A stretch of 64,000 nt of DNA from Paucibacter sp. Y2R2-4 (GCF_025717535.1 NZ_JAJIRO010000001.1:1054001-1118000); one strand, 5' to 3'. Shown: positions 51,545 to 61,976, counted from the stretch's first letter. Numbers and translations are program-made. The notes: a model not told the origin generated them from the letters alone.

Positions 51545-52312
51545 ATGACTCGCACCCCCACAGGTTTTCGCCTGAGCGCCGCCACCGGCACCCATCGTGG
51601 TGACCGGCTCTACCAACAAGATCAAGTCGAGGTTTTGACCCACGCGCGCCTGAGCAATTGTTTGCTGGCTTTGGTGGCCGATGGCATGGGCGGCAAAAGT
51701 GGTGGGCGCAAAGCTGCCGACCAGGTGCTGCTGACGGCACAGCAACTGTTCGAGCGCTTCACGCCTAGCGAAGAAAAGACCGAAGACTTTTTGCAGCAGA
51801 TCGTTTCAGAGGCGCATCTGATGATCAAGCTGACCGCCCTGTCAGCGGAAGAAGAGCCGCACAGCACGGTTGCTGCCTTCTTGATCGGCGGGGATAGGCG
51901 CTGCCACTGGATTCACTCCGGCGATTCGCGCATCTACCTGTTTCGAGGTCCGAATATGGTCAAGCGCACGCTGGATCATTCCTATGTGCAGAAACTGGTC
52001 GACGAAGGCCAGATCAGCGAAGACGAGGCAGCAACGCACCCGCAGTCCAATCTGCTCACCGGCTGCTTGGGCACCGTGCAAGAGCCCAGCTTCACGCTGG
52101 CCACGGTGGACGACCTACAAGCCGGCGACACCTTGATGTGCTGCAGCGACGGACTCTGGCATTACTTCACCCCCAGCGAGTTGGGCACGGTCTTGCACAG
52201 CCTGCCCCCGCGCGAAGCCGCCGAGTTGCTGATCAGCAAGGCGCGCCAGCGCGCACGCGGCGGTGGCGACAACCTGTCACTGGCCATTGTTCAAGTCCAA
52301 GCCCTGGGCTGA
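51545..52312 (+). CDS. PP2C-family Ser/Thr protein phosphatase
   Basis: Metal-dependent protein phosphatase. The metal-binding Asp residues are in ALVADGMGGKSGG, HSGDSRIYLF, CCSDGLWHY and GGDNLSLAIV. Length is 255 residues with no membrane segment or sensor domain, so it is a minimal soluble PP2C. No kinase or anti-sigma gene is nearby, so its substrate is unknown. It is divergent from the DUF465 gene with 68 bases between. Confidence 0.9.
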   Translation: MTRTPTGFRLSAATGTHRGDRLYQQDQVEVLTHARLSNCLLALVADGMGGKSGGRKAADQVLLTAQQLFERFTPSEEKTEDFLQQIVSEAHLMIKLTALSAEEEPHSTVAAFLIGGDRRCHWIHSGDSRIYLFRGPNMVKRTLDHSYVQKLVDEGQISEDEAATHPQSNLLTGCLGTVQEPSFTLATVDDLQAGDTLMCCSDGLWHYFTPSELGTVLHSLPPREAAELLISKARQRARGGGDNLSLAIVQVQALG

Positions 52313-52347
52313 CGTAGCGCCCCGTGAGCCTCGCTACGCAGCCAGGC

Positions 52348-53103
52348 TTAGCGCTTGCCTGCAGAAGCGGCAGACTGGCTGGCTGCAGCAATCTCCGCTG
52401 CACTCGGAATCGGCAAGCTTGCGGCCGCCTTCTTGCCCTTGGATTGCGCTTCCCGCTGCGCCATGCGCTGCTGAGCTTCGCGCTGATGCGCGGCCTGCTG
52501 GCGCTCAAAGGCTTGCCTCTGGGCCAAACGTCGCTCGGCTTCTTGATCCGCGCGAAGCTTCTTGGCACGCTGGGCCTGCTCCAGCTCTTGAACCGAAGGA
52601 CGTGGCTTGACCACCCCTGCCGAGGCATTCGACGGAGCAACACCTGCTGGCTCACTTTGCCGCAAGGCCTCACGCTGCGCAGCCAACAGTTCCGACATAC
52701 GACGTTGCGCCTCCAGCTTTGCCGCCTCTTGCTCACGCTCGATCACGCGCTGCCGTTGAGCCTCGGCACGCGCGCGTCGCTCAAGCTTGTCGATCTCTTG
52801 CTCACGGCTCGTAATGGGTTTCAAGGCCAGGCTACGTTCGGCTCGCACGCGGTTCAGGCAATCGTTGACGGCAAAGCGCTCCTCACACAGCAGCGATTCA
52901 GCCTTGAACCGAGCTTCGATCTCGGCGCGCTGCTGGCCCAATTGCTGCAACTCCATCTGACTTTCTTGCACTGTGGCTTGGGCTGCATCCGCCGCCAGGG
53001 CCTGCGACGCGCCGCCCAGCAGAGCAGCCCAGGCGAGCACTGCAAAAATCCGCGGTAGACCAGCGTTAGGACTCATATCGGGCATCTTGGATTCATCAAT
53101 CAA
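52348..53103 (-). CDS. Secreted coiled-coil protein of unknown function
   Basis: I do not recognise this protein family with certainty. A signal peptide (IFAVLAWAALLGGASQALA, ending near AADAA) predicts export. A long Glu/Arg/Gln-rich helical region follows, most likely coiled coil. Two Cys in CEERFAVNDCLNRVR could form a disulfide. The C-terminus is low-complexity and basic. Starts at 53103, 53085 or 53076 are possible; the first overlaps the zapE stop by ATGA. Length is up to 251 residues. It is convergent with the PP2C gene. Confidence 0.7.
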   Translation of the reverse strand: MIDESKMPDMSPNAGLPRIFAVLAWAALLGGASQALAADAAQATVQESQMELQQLGQQRAEIEARFKAESLLCEERFAVNDCLNRVRAERSLALKPITSREQEIDKLERRARAEAQRQRVIEREQEAAKLEAQRRMSELLAAQREALRQSEPAGVAPSNASAGVVKPRPSVQELEQAQRAKKLRADQEAERRLAQRQAFERQQAAHQREAQQRMAQREAQSKGKKAAASLPIPSAAEIAAASQSAASAGKR

Positions 53104-54209
53104 GTCAGCGAAGTATCCACATCTCGCCGCTCCAGCGCGAGGTACTCACTGGACTGCATTTCCTGCAGGCGCGACACGGTACGCGGGAACTCATGCGCCA
53201 AGGGGCCCTCGGTATAGAGCTGTTCCGGCGGCACCGCAGCCGAGATGATCAGCTTGACGCGCCGGTCGTACAAGACGTCCACCAGCCAAGTGAAACGCCG
53301 CGCCTCGCTGGCCAAACGCGGAGGCATCTCCGGCACATTGGACAACAAGACCGTGTGGAACTGCGTGGCCAATTCCAGATAGTCATTCTGCGAACGTGGG
53401 CCGCCGCACAGGCTGTTGAAGTCAAACCAGACCACGCCACCGGCGCGACGACGCGCACGGATCTGGCGCTGCTCGATGTGCAACAAGGGGCTTTCTTCGC
53501 GGGCCTCGGCCAAAGCAGTAAAGGCCTCGGTCATGGCCTGATCGGCCGCCTCGCTGAGTGGCTGGTGATACAGAGCCACATGGTCCAGCGTGCGACGCCG
53601 ATAGTCGAAGCCGTTGTCGACGTTGATGACCTCGAGCTTCTCTTTCAGCAACTCGATGGCGGGCAGGATGCGGTCGCGGTGCAAACCGTTGGGATACAGG
53701 CCATCGGGCTCGAAGTTAGAGGTGGTGATGATGCTGACGCGGTTCTTGAACATCGCATCCAAGAGGCGATGAAGAATCATCGCGTCGGTCACATCGGCCA
53801 CATGGAATTCATCGAAGCAGATCAGGCGAAAGCGCTTGGCCATGCGCTTGCCCAATTCCTCCAGCGGATCGGCAATGCCCTTCAGGTCCTGCAACTCGCG
53901 GTGCACTTCGCGCATGAACTCATGGAAGTGCAGGCGCGTCTTGCGCGTCAAAGGCACGGCCTGGAAAAAGCAATCCATCAGAAAGCTCTTGCCACGGCCA
54001 ACGCCGCCGTACATGTAGACGCCGCGCGGCAGCGGTGGCCGTACCAGCAGCTTGGTCACGGCATTGCTGCGCCGGGCTTTGTAGTCAGCCCATTCATCCT
54101 GGCAGCGTTGCAAGGCGGCTACCGCGCGCAGCTGCGCGGGGTCCGCGGTATAGCCGCGCTCGGCCAAGGTCTGCTGATACAACTCGGTCACTGAAGTCAC
54201 TGAACTCAT
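53100..54209 (-). CDS. zapE: Cell division protein ZapE (AFG1-like ATPase)
   Basis: AAA-like ATPase that in E. coli associates with the division ring under stress. Walker A is GGVGRGKS at residues 68-75. RLICFDEFHVADVTDAM carries Walker B, and IITTSNFEPDGLY is sensor 1. Length is 369 residues, as expected. It lies downstream of the lpdA operon after a terminator. The coiled-coil gene follows with overlapping codons. Confidence 0.93.
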   Translation of the reverse strand: MSSVTSVTELYQQTLAERGYTADPAQLRAVAALQRCQDEWADYKARRSNAVTKLLVRPPLPRGVYMYGGVGRGKSFLMDCFFQAVPLTRKTRLHFHEFMREVHRELQDLKGIADPLEELGKRMAKRFRLICFDEFHVADVTDAMILHRLLDAMFKNRVSIITTSNFEPDGLYPNGLHRDRILPAIELLKEKLEVINVDNGFDYRRRTLDHVALYHQPLSEAADQAMTEAFTALAEAREESPLLHIEQRQIRARRRAGGVVWFDFNSLCGGPRSQNDYLELATQFHTVLLSNVPEMPPRLASEARRFTWLVDVLYDRRVKLIISAAVPPEQLYTEGPLAHEFPRTVSRLQEMQSSEYLALERRDVDTSLT

Positions 54210-54234
54210 TCCCGCTCTTGCTCAATCTCAAATG

Positions 54235-54262
54235 AAAAAGGGCGACCGATTCGCCGCCCTTT
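54235..54262 (-). terminator. Terminator after lpdA
   Basis: On the minus strand a stem with AAAGGGCG and CGCCCTTT ends in TTTTTC. It lies about 25 bases past the lpdA stop and ends the suc-lpd operon ahead of zapE. Confidence 0.8.
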
Positions 54263-54287
54263 CCTCAACTCCGGGCCAGGGGCCCGT

Positions 54288-55709
<1,422 letters not shown>

Positions 55710-55731
55710 CAAATGCTCCTGCGCCCGCGTT

Positions 55732-56061
55732 TCAGTGGGCGAGCTTGAGGGTGACAACGCCGCCGACGATCATGGCCACGCCGAGGAATCTCCACAGCGT
55801 GGCGGCATCGCCAAAGAACATCACCCCGATCAAAAAAGTGCCGGCGCCGCCGATGCCCGTCCAGACGGCGTAAGCCGTGCCGATGGGAATCTCACGCTGC
55901 GCCATCCAAAGTAGCCAACCACTCAAACCCATGGACGCTACGGCCGCCACGATGCCGCTGACCCGGTACTCCGCTTGCTGAGACAGCTTGAAGCCCAGAG
56001 GCCAGCCGATCTCGCAGACACCGGCCAGCAGCAGGTAGACCCAGGCCATGGTTTGAGTCAT
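55732..56061 (-). CDS. Small multidrug resistance (SMR) transporter, Gdx/SugE-like
   Basis: Four-helix dimeric proton antiporter. The essential Glu is in [10 protein letters not shown] (residue 17, or 13 if the second ATG at 56049 is used). [19 protein letters not shown] matches the Gdx (SugE) branch, which exports guanidinium, better than the drug-exporting EmrE branch. Length is 109 residues. It sits between sucB (16 bases upstream) and lpdA (22 bases downstream), an unusual place. No guanidine riboswitch fits in the 16-base gap. The substrate is inferred from motif only. Confidence 0.88.
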   Translation of the reverse strand: MTQTMAWVYLLLAGVCEIGWPLGFKLSQQAEYRVSGIVAAVASMGLSGWLLWMAQREIPIGTAYAVWTGIGGAGTFLIGVMFFGDAATLWRFLGVAMIVGGVVTLKLAH

Positions 56062-56077
56062 TGCGCCGTCGACAAAC

Positions 56078-57325
56078 TTAGATGTCGAACAGCAGGCGAG
56101 CTGGGTCTTCCAGCGCTTCCTTCATGGTCACCAGACCCAGCACGGCTTCGCGGCCGTCGATGATGCGGTGGTCATAAGACATGGCCAGATAGTTGATCGG
56201 ACGCACCACCACTTGGCCGTTCTCGACGACGGCGCGGTCTTTGGTGGCGTGCACGCCCAGGATGGCCGATTGAGGCGGGTTGATGATGGGGGTGGACAGC
56301 ATGGAGCCGAAGGTACCGCCGTTGGAGATGGAGAAGGTGCCGCCGGTCAGGTCGTCCAACGAGATCTTGCCTTCCTTGGCCTTTTGGCCGAATTCAGCGA
56401 TCTTCTTCTCGATGTCAGCAAAGCTCAGCTGATCCGCATTGCGGATGATGGGCACCACCAGACCGCGTGGCGAACCGACGGCGATACCGATGTCGAAGTA
56501 GCCGTGGTAGACGATGTCGTTGCCATCGACCGAAGCGTTCAGCACCGGGTACTTCTTCAGGGCCGCGACTGCGGCCTTGACGAAGAAGCTCATGAAGCCC
56601 AGCTTGACGCCGTGTTCCTTCTCGAACTTTTCTTGGAACTTCTTGCGCATTTCCATCACCGGGGCCATGTTCACTTCATTGAACGTGGTCAGGATGGCGT
56701 TGGTGGCTTGCGATTGCAGCAGGCGCTCGGCAACGCGGGCGCGCAGACGGGTCATGGGCACGCGCTGCTCGGGGCGGTCACCCAGGTTCAGAGCAGCAGG
56801 CGCTGCCACGGCGGGCAGCGGCTTGGCAACCGACGGCGCGGCAGCCACGGCCACCGGTGCGGGCACAGCAGCCGGCTTGGCGCCAGCAGCCAGGGCGTCG
56901 CCCTTGGTGACACGGCCGTCTTTGCCGGAGCCGGCCACGTCGGTGGCAGACAAGCCCTTTTCAGCCAGGATCTTGGCAGCGGCGGGCATGGCGACATCGC
57001 CCTTGCTGGCTGCAGTCGCAGCGACGGCAGCAGCGGCAGGCGCGGCCACAGCCTTGACTTCCAGCGGGCTGGCCTGGGCCGTGCCTTCGGTGTCGATGCG
57101 GGCGATGACTTCTTCGCTGGCCACGCTCTCGCCATCGTTCTTGACGATCTGAGCCATCACGCCGGCGCTCGGCGCGGGCACTTCCAACACGACCTTGTCG
57201 GTCTCGATTTCAACCAGGATCTCGTCGATGGCCACGGCTTGGCCGGGCTTCTTCTTCCAGGTCAAGAGCGTGCCTTCGGACACAGATTCAGACAGCTGGG
57301 GGACTTTGACTTCGATGATTGCCAT
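56078..57325 (-). CDS. sucB: Dihydrolipoyl succinyltransferase (E2 of 2-oxoglutarate dehydrogenase)
   Basis: Core of the 2-oxoglutarate dehydrogenase complex, moving succinyl to CoA. The lipoyl domain carries Lys44 in [11 protein letters not shown] peripheral-subunit-binding domain with [19 protein letters not shown] follows an Ala-rich linker. The catalytic domain ends with [17 protein letters not shown], including the active-site His. Length is 415 residues. It follows sucA across a hairpin-containing 100-base gap. Confidence 0.97.
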   Translation of the reverse strand: MAIIEVKVPQLSESVSEGTLLTWKKKPGQAVAIDEILVEIETDKVVLEVPAPSAGVMAQIVKNDGESVASEEVIARIDTEGTAQASPLEVKAVAAPAAAAVAATAASKGDVAMPAAAKILAEKGLSATDVAGSGKDGRVTKGDALAAGAKPAAVPAPVAVAAAPSVAKPLPAVAAPAALNLGDRPEQRVPMTRLRARVAERLLQSQATNAILTTFNEVNMAPVMEMRKKFQEKFEKEHGVKLGFMSFFVKAAVAALKKYPVLNASVDGNDIVYHGYFDIGIAVGSPRGLVVPIIRNADQLSFADIEKKIAEFGQKAKEGKISLDDLTGGTFSISNGGTFGSMLSTPIINPPQSAILGVHATKDRAVVENGQVVVRPINYLAMSYDHRIIDGREAVLGLVTMKEALEDPARLLFDI

Positions 57326-57398
57326 GATGTTCTAACTTTCTACTTGTTCGGAGAGCTGATCGGGCTTGTTGCCTGACGATCAAACGACCGAGAACAAA

Positions 57399-57418
57399 GC
57401 GGCGCCTTCCAGCGCCGC
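57399..57418 (-). other. Hairpin just after the sucA stop
   Basis: A 7-bp GC stem (GCGGCGC and complement, loop of 6) begins 8 bases past the sucA stop. On the minus strand it is followed by TTTGTTCTC, so at best it is a weak terminator or attenuator before sucB. Confidence 0.5.
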
Positions 57419-57425
57419 CCTGCTC

Positions 57426-60281
57426 TTACTTGGTGAGGATGAAGCCCTTGAGCTTGCCGAAAGCCTGGTCCAGCAGCGACTTCTGTTGCTCTTGGTGCAG
57501 GTGCGCATAACCGCAAGCCGGCGAGGCCGAAGCGGGGCGACCCGCGTAGCCCAGCTTCTGGCCGTCGATCATGTTCTCGTGCACATAGTGCTGAACGAAG
57601 AACCAAGCGCCCTGGTTCTGCGGCTCGTCCTGGCACCACACCAACTCGGTCGCGCCGGGATACTTCTTGATCTCGGCAGCGAAAGCCTTGTGCGGGAAGG
57701 GATAGAGCTGCTCAACGCGGATGACGGCCACGTCGCTCGCTTTCTTCTCTTCGCGCTTGCGCACCAGGTCGTAATAGACCTTGCCCGAGCAGACGATCAC
57801 GCGCTTGACCTTGTCGGCAGCGATCAAAGCATCCTGCTCACCGATGACGGTGCGGAACTCACCCTTGGTGAATTCGTTCAGCGCCGAGGTGGCGTCCTTG
57901 GCACGCAGCAAGCTCTTCGGCGTCATGATCACCAAAGGCTTGCGGAACATGCGCAGCATCTGACGACGCAGAACGTGGAAGATCTGGCTGGCCGTGGTCG
58001 GCTGCACGATCTGCATATTGTTGTCAGCGGCCAGCTGCATGAAGCGTTCCAGGCGCGCCGAGCTGTGCTCAGGGCCTTGGCCTTCATAGCCGTGCGGCAA
58101 CATCATCACCAAGCCGTTGGAGCGGCCCCACTTCACTTCGCCGGAGGCGATGAACTGGTCGATGACGACTTGCGCGCCGTTGACGAAGTCGCCGAACTGC
58201 GCTTCCCAGATCGTCAACGTATTCGGCTCAGCAGCGGCATAGCCGTACTCGAAGCCCAAGACCGCCTCTTCGCTCAGGATGGAGTCGATGACCACGAAGG
58301 GAGCCTGTCCGTCGGCCACGTTCTGCAGCGGAATGTAGGCGCCTTCGTCCCAGTTGCTGCGGTTTTGATCGTGAATGACGGCGTGGCGGTGGGTGAAGGT
58401 ACCGCGGCCGGCATCCTCGCCCGACAGGCGGATCGGGTAGCCGCTCGCCACCAGCGAGGCGAAAGCCATGCTCTCACCCATGCCCCAGTCCACATTGATC
58501 TCACCACGGCCCATCGCAGCGCGATCGGCGTAGAGCTTTTGCACCAAATTGTGAGCCACCAGATCCTTGGGCAGCGTGGTCAGCTTGTCAGCCAGACGCT
58601 TCCACTCAGAAACGGGCAGCGCGGTGTCGCAGCTGTCGGTCCACTTCTTGCCAAGGAAGGGCGACCAGTCGGTGGCGTACTTGCTCTTGAAGTTGGTCAG
58701 CACCGGATCGACCGTGTGACGGCCTTCGTCCATGGCGGCACGGTAAGCCTTGATCATCTGATCGGCACCGGCAGCGTCCACCACGTTTTGAGCGGCCAGC
58801 TTGTCGGCGTAAACCTTGCGGGTGCCGGGGTGAGCCGCGATCTTCTTGTACATCAGCGGCTGGGTCAGCGAGGGGGTGTCCTGCTCGTTGTGGCCCAGCT
58901 TGCGGAAGCAGACGATGTCCAGCACCACGTCCTTGCGGAACTCAGCACGGTAATCCATGGCCAGTTGCATGGCCCACACCACCGCTTCTGGATCGTCACC
59001 GTTCACGTGCAGCACCGGCGCTTCGATCATCTTGACGACGTCCGAGCAGTACGCCGTGGAACGCAGATCGCGCGGATCGCTGGTGGTGAAACCGATCTGG
59101 TTGTTGATGACGATGTGGACGGTACCGCCGGTGCCGTAGCCACGGGTCTGGGCCATGCACAGGGTTTCCTGCACCACGCCCTGGCCACCGAAGGCGGCGT
59201 CGCCGTGCACCAGCACGGGCAGCACTTGGCTGCCGTTCTTGTCACCGCGGCGTTCTTGACGAGCGCGCACGCTGCCCTCGACCACCGGGTTGACGATTTC
59301 CAGGTGCGAGGGGTTGAAGGACAGCGACAAGTGAACCGGGCCGCCCTTGGTCGACACATCGGAGCTGAAGCCTTGGTGGTACTTCACGTCACCAGCCGGC
59401 AGATCTTCGGCGGCCTTGTGTTCAAACTCGGCGAACAGGTCGGCTGGCATCTTGCCCAGGGTGTTGACCAGCACGTTCAAGCGGCCGCGGTGGGCCATAC
59501 CGATGACGATTTCTTGCACGCCGCGTTGGCCGGCGCGCTGGATCAACTCGTCCATGGCAGCGATGAAGCTCTCACCACCTTCCAACGAGAAACGCTTTTG
59601 GCCCACGTACTTGGTGTGCAGATAGCGCTCCAGGCCTTCGGCTGCGGTCAGGCGGTCGAGGATGTGGCGCTTTTCTTCGGCGGTGAAGCTGGGCTTGCCG
59701 CGGGCCTTTTCCAGGCGCTCTTGCCACCAGCGCTTTTCGCCGGGGTCAGTACAGTGCATGAACTCGGAACCCACCGAGCTGCAATAGGTTTCGCGCAGGG
59801 CTTGCACGATTTGACGCAAGCTCATGGTCTCGCCACCAAAGTAGGTGTTGGAGGCCGAGAAGCTGATGTCCATATCGGACTCGGTCAGGTCGTAAAACGC
59901 TGGATCGAGTTCGGGAATCTTGGGGCGCTCTGCGCGCTTGAGCGGGTCGAGTTCGGCCCAGCGATTGCCCAGGAAGCGGTAAGCGGCGATCAGGCTTTGC
60001 ACATGCACTTGCTTGTGTGCAACGGCCAAGTCGGCGCTGGAGGCTTTGGCGGCGAAGGCATTCGCCTTGGCGCGCTGAGCGAAGGATTCGATCACCGGCG
60101 CATGAGGCACGTCGCGCCCGTCACCACCATCGGTAGCCGGCACATGCTGGAGCGCATCGAAGTACGAACGCCAGTTGTCGGGCACGGAACCCGGGTTGTC
60201 GAGGTAGGCCTCGTACATCTCTTCGACATAAGGGGCATTGCCCCCGAACAGGTAAGAATTTGACCTGTGTTGCTGCATCAT
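57426..60281 (-). CDS. sucA: 2-oxoglutarate dehydrogenase E1
   Basis: Thiamine-diphosphate enzyme that decarboxylates 2-oxoglutarate in the TCA cycle. The N-terminus SNSYLFGGNAPYVEEMYEAYL is typical. The cofactor site includes LVHGDAAFGGQGVVQET and NNQIGFTTS. The C-terminal LPHGYEGQGPEHSSARLER is highly conserved. Length is 951 residues. The start could be 60281 or the next codon. It leads the sucA-sucB-SMR-lpdA operon, and its promoter should be in the 394-base gap upstream. Confidence 0.97.
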   Translation of the reverse strand: MMQQHRSNSYLFGGNAPYVEEMYEAYLDNPGSVPDNWRSYFDALQHVPATDGGDGRDVPHAPVIESFAQRAKANAFAAKASSADLAVAHKQVHVQSLIAAYRFLGNRWAELDPLKRAERPKIPELDPAFYDLTESDMDISFSASNTYFGGETMSLRQIVQALRETYCSSVGSEFMHCTDPGEKRWWQERLEKARGKPSFTAEEKRHILDRLTAAEGLERYLHTKYVGQKRFSLEGGESFIAAMDELIQRAGQRGVQEIVIGMAHRGRLNVLVNTLGKMPADLFAEFEHKAAEDLPAGDVKYHQGFSSDVSTKGGPVHLSLSFNPSHLEIVNPVVEGSVRARQERRGDKNGSQVLPVLVHGDAAFGGQGVVQETLCMAQTRGYGTGGTVHIVINNQIGFTTSDPRDLRSTAYCSDVVKMIEAPVLHVNGDDPEAVVWAMQLAMDYRAEFRKDVVLDIVCFRKLGHNEQDTPSLTQPLMYKKIAAHPGTRKVYADKLAAQNVVDAAGADQMIKAYRAAMDEGRHTVDPVLTNFKSKYATDWSPFLGKKWTDSCDTALPVSEWKRLADKLTTLPKDLVAHNLVQKLYADRAAMGRGEINVDWGMGESMAFASLVASGYPIRLSGEDAGRGTFTHRHAVIHDQNRSNWDEGAYIPLQNVADGQAPFVVIDSILSEEAVLGFEYGYAAAEPNTLTIWEAQFGDFVNGAQVVIDQFIASGEVKWGRSNGLVMMLPHGYEGQGPEHSSARLERFMQLAADNNMQIVQPTTASQIFHVLRRQMLRMFRKPLVIMTPKSLLRAKDATSALNEFTKGEFRTVIGEQDALIAADKVKRVIVCSGKVYYDLVRKREEKKASDVAVIRVEQLYPFPHKAFAAEIKKYPGATELVWCQDEPQNQGAWFFVQHYVHENMIDGQKLGYAGRPASASPACGYAHLHQEQQKSLLDQAFGKLKGFILTK

Positions 60282-60579
60282 CTTCGCTCACCTCTAGCCC
60301 CGGCTTCCAGGGAATTGGCTGGTTGATAAACCTTCCGCGTTACGGCTCGACCGGTTGGCGGATTGCGACCCGCCTAAGCTGTTGCCAGCGAAGGGGACGG
60401 GAAGGACCTGAAGTCTCCAAGGGGCGGACTTTATCACCGTTGTCCGTTTCGCCAAGCCCGCAGACCTTCCGGCTTTTCGGTAGCAAGCCACGAAAACTGA
60501 GGCCCGGATGGCAATAAATTTTCAAGCAGGCGGAAAAAAGCCGGCAAGCTTTGGCCAGACCAGTGATGTAGGCAAACGT
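60282..60579. other. Spacer upstream of sucA and the oxygenase gene
   Basis: About 300 bases between the divergent genes with no supported reading frame. It should contain the sucA promoter on the minus strand and leader sequences; I could not identify convincing -35/-10 pairs for sucA. Confidence 0.5.
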
Positions 60580-60583
60580 TTGC
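60572..60583. promoter_or_regulatory. LacI-family-type operator palindrome
   Basis: The 12-bp perfect palindrome GCAAACGTTTGC is of the central-CG type bound by LacI/PurR-family repressors. It overlaps the -35 of the promoter below. No LacI-type regulator is encoded in the window, so its protein is unknown. Confidence 0.55.
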
Positions 60584-60608
60584 GAAGTCCAAGGACATGA
60601 CCTAGACT
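60580..60608 (+). promoter_or_regulatory. Putative sigma-70 promoter of the oxygenase gene
   Basis: TTGCGA and TAGACT are spaced by exactly 17 bases, about 70 bases ahead of the oxygenase start. The palindrome covers the -35, which fits repression. Confidence 0.5.
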
Positions 60609-60675
60609 CTGCCCTTGAACGCCATGCCCCGCGATTGAATGGCCTGGCGTTGGGACATATCAGGAGATCCCATCC

Positions 60676-61518
60676 ATGCAAGTTCGCGTCGTCGACTATT
60701 TGGCCGCAGATGCCGCCGAGCAATTCACCCGCTCATTGCACGAAACCGGCTTCGGTGTGCTGGTCAACCATCCCATTCAACAGTCGCTGGTCGAAAAGAT
60801 CTACGCCGACTGGTTGGCGTTTTTCAACACCGAGGACAAGCATCAATTCGCTTTCTCCAAGGAAACCCAAGACGGCTATTTCTCCACCGAGATCTCAGAG
60901 ACCGCCAAAGGCGCCGCACTGAAGGACATCAAGGAGTACTTCCACTACTACCCTTGGGGCCGCATCCCCAAGACTTTGGAAGCCGATGCGCAGGCTTATT
61001 ACCAGCAGGCCAATGCCTTGGCCCAGCAACTCTTGGGCTGGGTGGAGCAGTACACACCGGCGGAAATCGCCCAGCATTACCGCGAACCGCTGTCGAACAT
61101 GATCAAAGACAGCCACCAGACCCTGCTGCGCGTGCTTCGCTATCCGCCACTGACCGGCCAGGAGCCCGCCGGCTCGCTGCGCGCCGCCGCCCACGGCGAC
61201 ATCAATCTGCTCACCATCCTGCCGGCCGCCAATGAGCCGGGCTTGCAGGTGCAAGACATGAACGGCGCTTGGATTGATGTGCCCTGTGACTTCGGCATGC
61301 TGATCATCAATATCGGCGACATGCTGCAAGAAGCCTCGCAAGGCTATTACCCCTCCACCCAGCACCGGGTGGTCAACCCCAGCGGCGAGGGCGCCAAGCG
61401 CAGCCGCATCTCGCTGCCGCTGTTCTTGCACCCGCGCAACGAGGTCGTGCTGTCAGACCGCTACACCGCGCACGACTATCTGCAAGAGCGCTTGCGCGAG
61501 TTGGGCGTCAAGAACTGA
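60676..61518 (+). CDS. Isopenicillin-N-synthase-like Fe(II)/2-oxoglutarate oxygenase
   Basis: Non-haem iron oxygenase of the DIOX_N/2OG-FeII family. The iron ligands are visible: His173 and Asp175 in AAHGDINLLTI, and His230 in STQHRVVNP. Arg244 and Ser246 in RSRIS would bind 2-oxoglutarate. Length is 280 residues, short for the family. The start has AGGAG nine bases upstream. Despite the family name no beta-lactam cluster is nearby, and the substrate is unknown. A Cys-rich small protein follows 29 bases later. Confidence 0.88.
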   Translation: MQVRVVDYLAADAAEQFTRSLHETGFGVLVNHPIQQSLVEKIYADWLAFFNTEDKHQFAFSKETQDGYFSTEISETAKGAALKDIKEYFHYYPWGRIPKTLEADAQAYYQQANALAQQLLGWVEQYTPAEIAQHYREPLSNMIKDSHQTLLRVLRYPPLTGQEPAGSLRAAAHGDINLLTILPAANEPGLQVQDMNGAWIDVPCDFGMLIINIGDMLQEASQGYYPSTQHRVVNPSGEGAKRSRISLPLFLHPRNEVVLSDRYTAHDYLQERLRELGVKN

Positions 61519-61547
61519 CCCTCCCTCGGGCCGGCTACATTGCAGCC

Positions 61548-61925
61548 ATGTCTGCCCGGCCCGACACCGTCATTCACATTCATCCGGAAGCCCCGACCAA
61601 GCCGGCCGAGGGCCAAACCTGCAATGGATGCGGCATTTGCTGCCTGAGTGAGCCCTGCCCAATTGGGGTGCTGGTCAGCCGCAAACGTCGCGGCGCCTGC
61701 AAGGCATTGCAATGGTCAGCGCTGCAAAAACGTTACGTCTGCGGCATGCTGGCCGAACCGCTTCCCTTCATCGGCTGGCGCAAGCCTAGCTCTTTCATCG
61801 GCCGACGTCTGTCTCGTGCGCTCGCGCGCGCCTGCCGACGCTGGATTGCAGCCGGCATCGGCTGCGACTCCGACCTTGAGGCCGTGGCCCCTTCTGACTC
61901 CGGGCAAGCCACTAGATCAGTTTGA
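61548..61925 (+). CDS. Small Cys-rich protein (CxxCxxCC, YkgJ-like)
   Basis: A 125-residue protein whose N-terminal half has QTCNGCGICCLSEPCPIG, a Cys cluster like that of putative metal- or iron-sulfur-binding YkgJ-type proteins. Two further Cys appear in RRGACKAL and RYVCGML. The C-terminal part is basic, with Arg-rich helices. Its function is unknown. It lies between the oxygenase and the substrate-binding protein and may be cotranscribed with the oxygenase. Confidence 0.75.
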   Translation: MSARPDTVIHIHPEAPTKPAEGQTCNGCGICCLSEPCPIGVLVSRKRRGACKALQWSALQKRYVCGMLAEPLPFIGWRKPSSFIGRRLSRALARACRRWIAAGIGCDSDLEAVAPSDSGQATRSV

Positions 61926-61976
61926 TTCTGCAAGGGCTAGCATCTTCGCCACTTGACCACACTCCAAGGGATGAAG

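Noticed and set aside
56062-56077. A guanidine riboswitch ahead of the SMR gene
   Set aside because: The gap to sucB is only 16 bases, too short for any known guanidine riboswitch.
57366-60263. A 965-codon plus-strand open frame opposite sucA
   Set aside because: It is exactly antisense to sucA, has no recognisable domain, and its His/Gln/Val-rich composition is typical of the complementary strand of GC-rich genes.
60572-60583. Calling the palindrome a PurR box
   Set aside because: It resembles the E. coli PurR site, but PurR is not expected in this group and the downstream gene is not purine-related; only a LacI-family-type site is supported.
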